Positions 62,858 through 64,000 of a DNA stretch of 64,000 bases are shown here, one piece after another. Source of the stretch: Torreya grandis. Lineage: Eukaryota > Streptophyta > Pinopsida > Cupressales > Taxaceae. The stretch covers positions 3,044,001-3,108,000 of the forward strand of contig JARHVA010001190.1 of the NCBI GenBank assembly GCA_037957365.1, read 5' to 3'. A program made the position numbers and the translations under genes. How positions within the stretch are numbered: the first letter of the stretch is position 1; each line of letters opens with the position of its first letter. The notes under the pieces were generated by a model. That model had not been told where the DNA came from. It made no database searches and worked only from the letters and a program-made list of their open reading frames with translations.

Positions 62858-64000
62858 GTTCACATATACATATATAACTTATATGCATACATTAAAAGTG
62901 TGCTTATAATTATATATTTTAATTAGTAATGAAGTCATAAATACTTGAAGGATTAGGTACTATAATTATATGCATAAATCCTTCTAAAAAGTTTAATAAG
63001 ATGAAATATTATGCTCTTGTTTGTGAGTTATTTTATCTTTTATAAACATTTAGACTACTAATTGTAATTGAGTGGTATGTGCAATATACTATGAAAATTT
63101 TGATTTCATTCATTTGTATTTGCTTACAGAAAGTATATCATGTAGTATAAGTATGTATTTTATCGGTTTATTAATTAAACTTGTTATACTTATTATTTAT
63201 GTGATGAATAATAATACTAGAGATTAATTCATACATTTGATAGACGTAATATATGTAATATGATTATTGTTGTAATTAACTTAAGTTATACTTGTTGTAG
63301 AAAATAATCAGTATGAATCTGTTGGTTACATTAATTTTAACTAAATCTTACACTGTCAATTCTAACTAAGTAGTAAGATGAAATTCACTAGCTAACTTAG
63401 TATCATCAATACCAAATTAAGGTAATCCAATCAAGTGGTGTGTATGAATTTGATTGATCCTATAGATCAATAGCTATTTAAAAATTTTGACCAAAGTTAT
63501 GTTTATATATGCATTATCATTTCATATGTGTGATATACATATTATATGATATCATGTTAGAACATATTTTATTTGTGATACACATCATGTATTAAAAAAT
63601 TTACAACCCACAAGTATTAACATATTTTTTTGGATTCTCGCATTGTCACTATCTACCCATCTATGAAGGGAGGGTTATTGTCTATTTGATGGATTGTGCA
63701 AAGGATCAATGATTTGTAGTTATATGAAAAATTTCTTAGATAATGCTCTCCCTCCCCACTACATTACTTATTATAAACTACACTTGAAATTATTAGAGAT
63801 ACTAGAGTTCTAATGACTCATGCTCTATAGAGCATTGTATCTATTATAATATTTATATTGAGACATAACGTCAATTTAAAATATAATAGATTACTTAGTG
63901 TACATTAATAGTAGTGGTTGTATTATTATACCAGTCATGGTTGTATTTTATGTAATTAATTTTTTTATGAAATTATATCTTTTTACATGTGATATTAGTG

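Larger units (their letters stand above)
59507..64000 (+). repeat. Element A 3' LTR, cut by the window end
   Basis: 4,494 bp visible, collinear with 12584-13356 plus 51010 to about 54700 of the 5' LTR. By alignment of the last bases about 165 bp are missing. It is not interrupted by element B and so shows the empty target site (GTTACTAT near 60373). It contains TG and TA runs and an inverted duplication at 59632-59995. No ORF is supportable. Confidence 0.85.

Overview
This window looks like gene-free, repeat-packed nuclear DNA of a seed plant with a very large genome. A gymnosperm is my best guess, on the very long LTRs, the nesting of old elements and the few solo LTRs. I recognise no host gene, tRNA, rRNA or CRISPR array. 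The DNA is AT-rich, visibly poor in CG, and broken by stop codons that mostly look like C-to-T (or G-to-A) changes.

Layout. (1) 308-1418 is a solo LTR with perfect 5-bp target duplications (AAATG). (2) 1578-10887 is a large non-autonomous element with two ~3.6-kb LTRs, only ~2.06 kb of internal DNA, an initiator-Met-type primer site and several GGGGGAG polypurine tracts. It has no recognisable gag-pol and looks like a Sirevirus (Copia)-derived 'large retrotransposon derivative'. (3) 10893-12583 is anonymous AT-rich flank. (4) 12584 to the end is a three-level nest of Ty3/gypsy elements. Element A is a chromovirus-like element with LTRs of ~4.6 kb (internal genes 54942-59402; its 3' LTR runs off the window). 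Its 5' LTR is split by element B (13357-51009; ~5.5-kb LTRs; genes 19239-24955). The 3' LTR of B is split in turn by element C (30658-50986; ~6.5-kb LTRs; genes 37628-43440). The joins are supported by 5-bp target duplications (GTTAC/ATTAC for B, AGGTG for C) and by the uninterrupted A 3' LTR, which preserves the empty target site for B.

How the genes fit together. A has the order gag-protease-RT-RNase H-integrase-chromodomain-like tail. B and C are relatives of each other with a different order: gag-protease-extra RNase H of the plant/archaeal type-RT-degenerate Ty3-type RNase H-integrase. They also share an unusual CCCC-ATGA-TC motif just before the 3' LTR, where a polypurine tract would be expected.

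Most interesting point: each 6.5-kb LTR of element C carries the decayed remains of an ORF of about 1,040 codons (32949-36112 and 46818-49951), starting ~135 bp downstream of a conserved TATA-like box. Stop codons in one copy repeatedly face CAG, CAA or TGG in the other, so the ancestral frame was open. Such an ORF would lie in the R/U5 leader ahead of gag and be duplicated with each LTR. I do not recognise its function.
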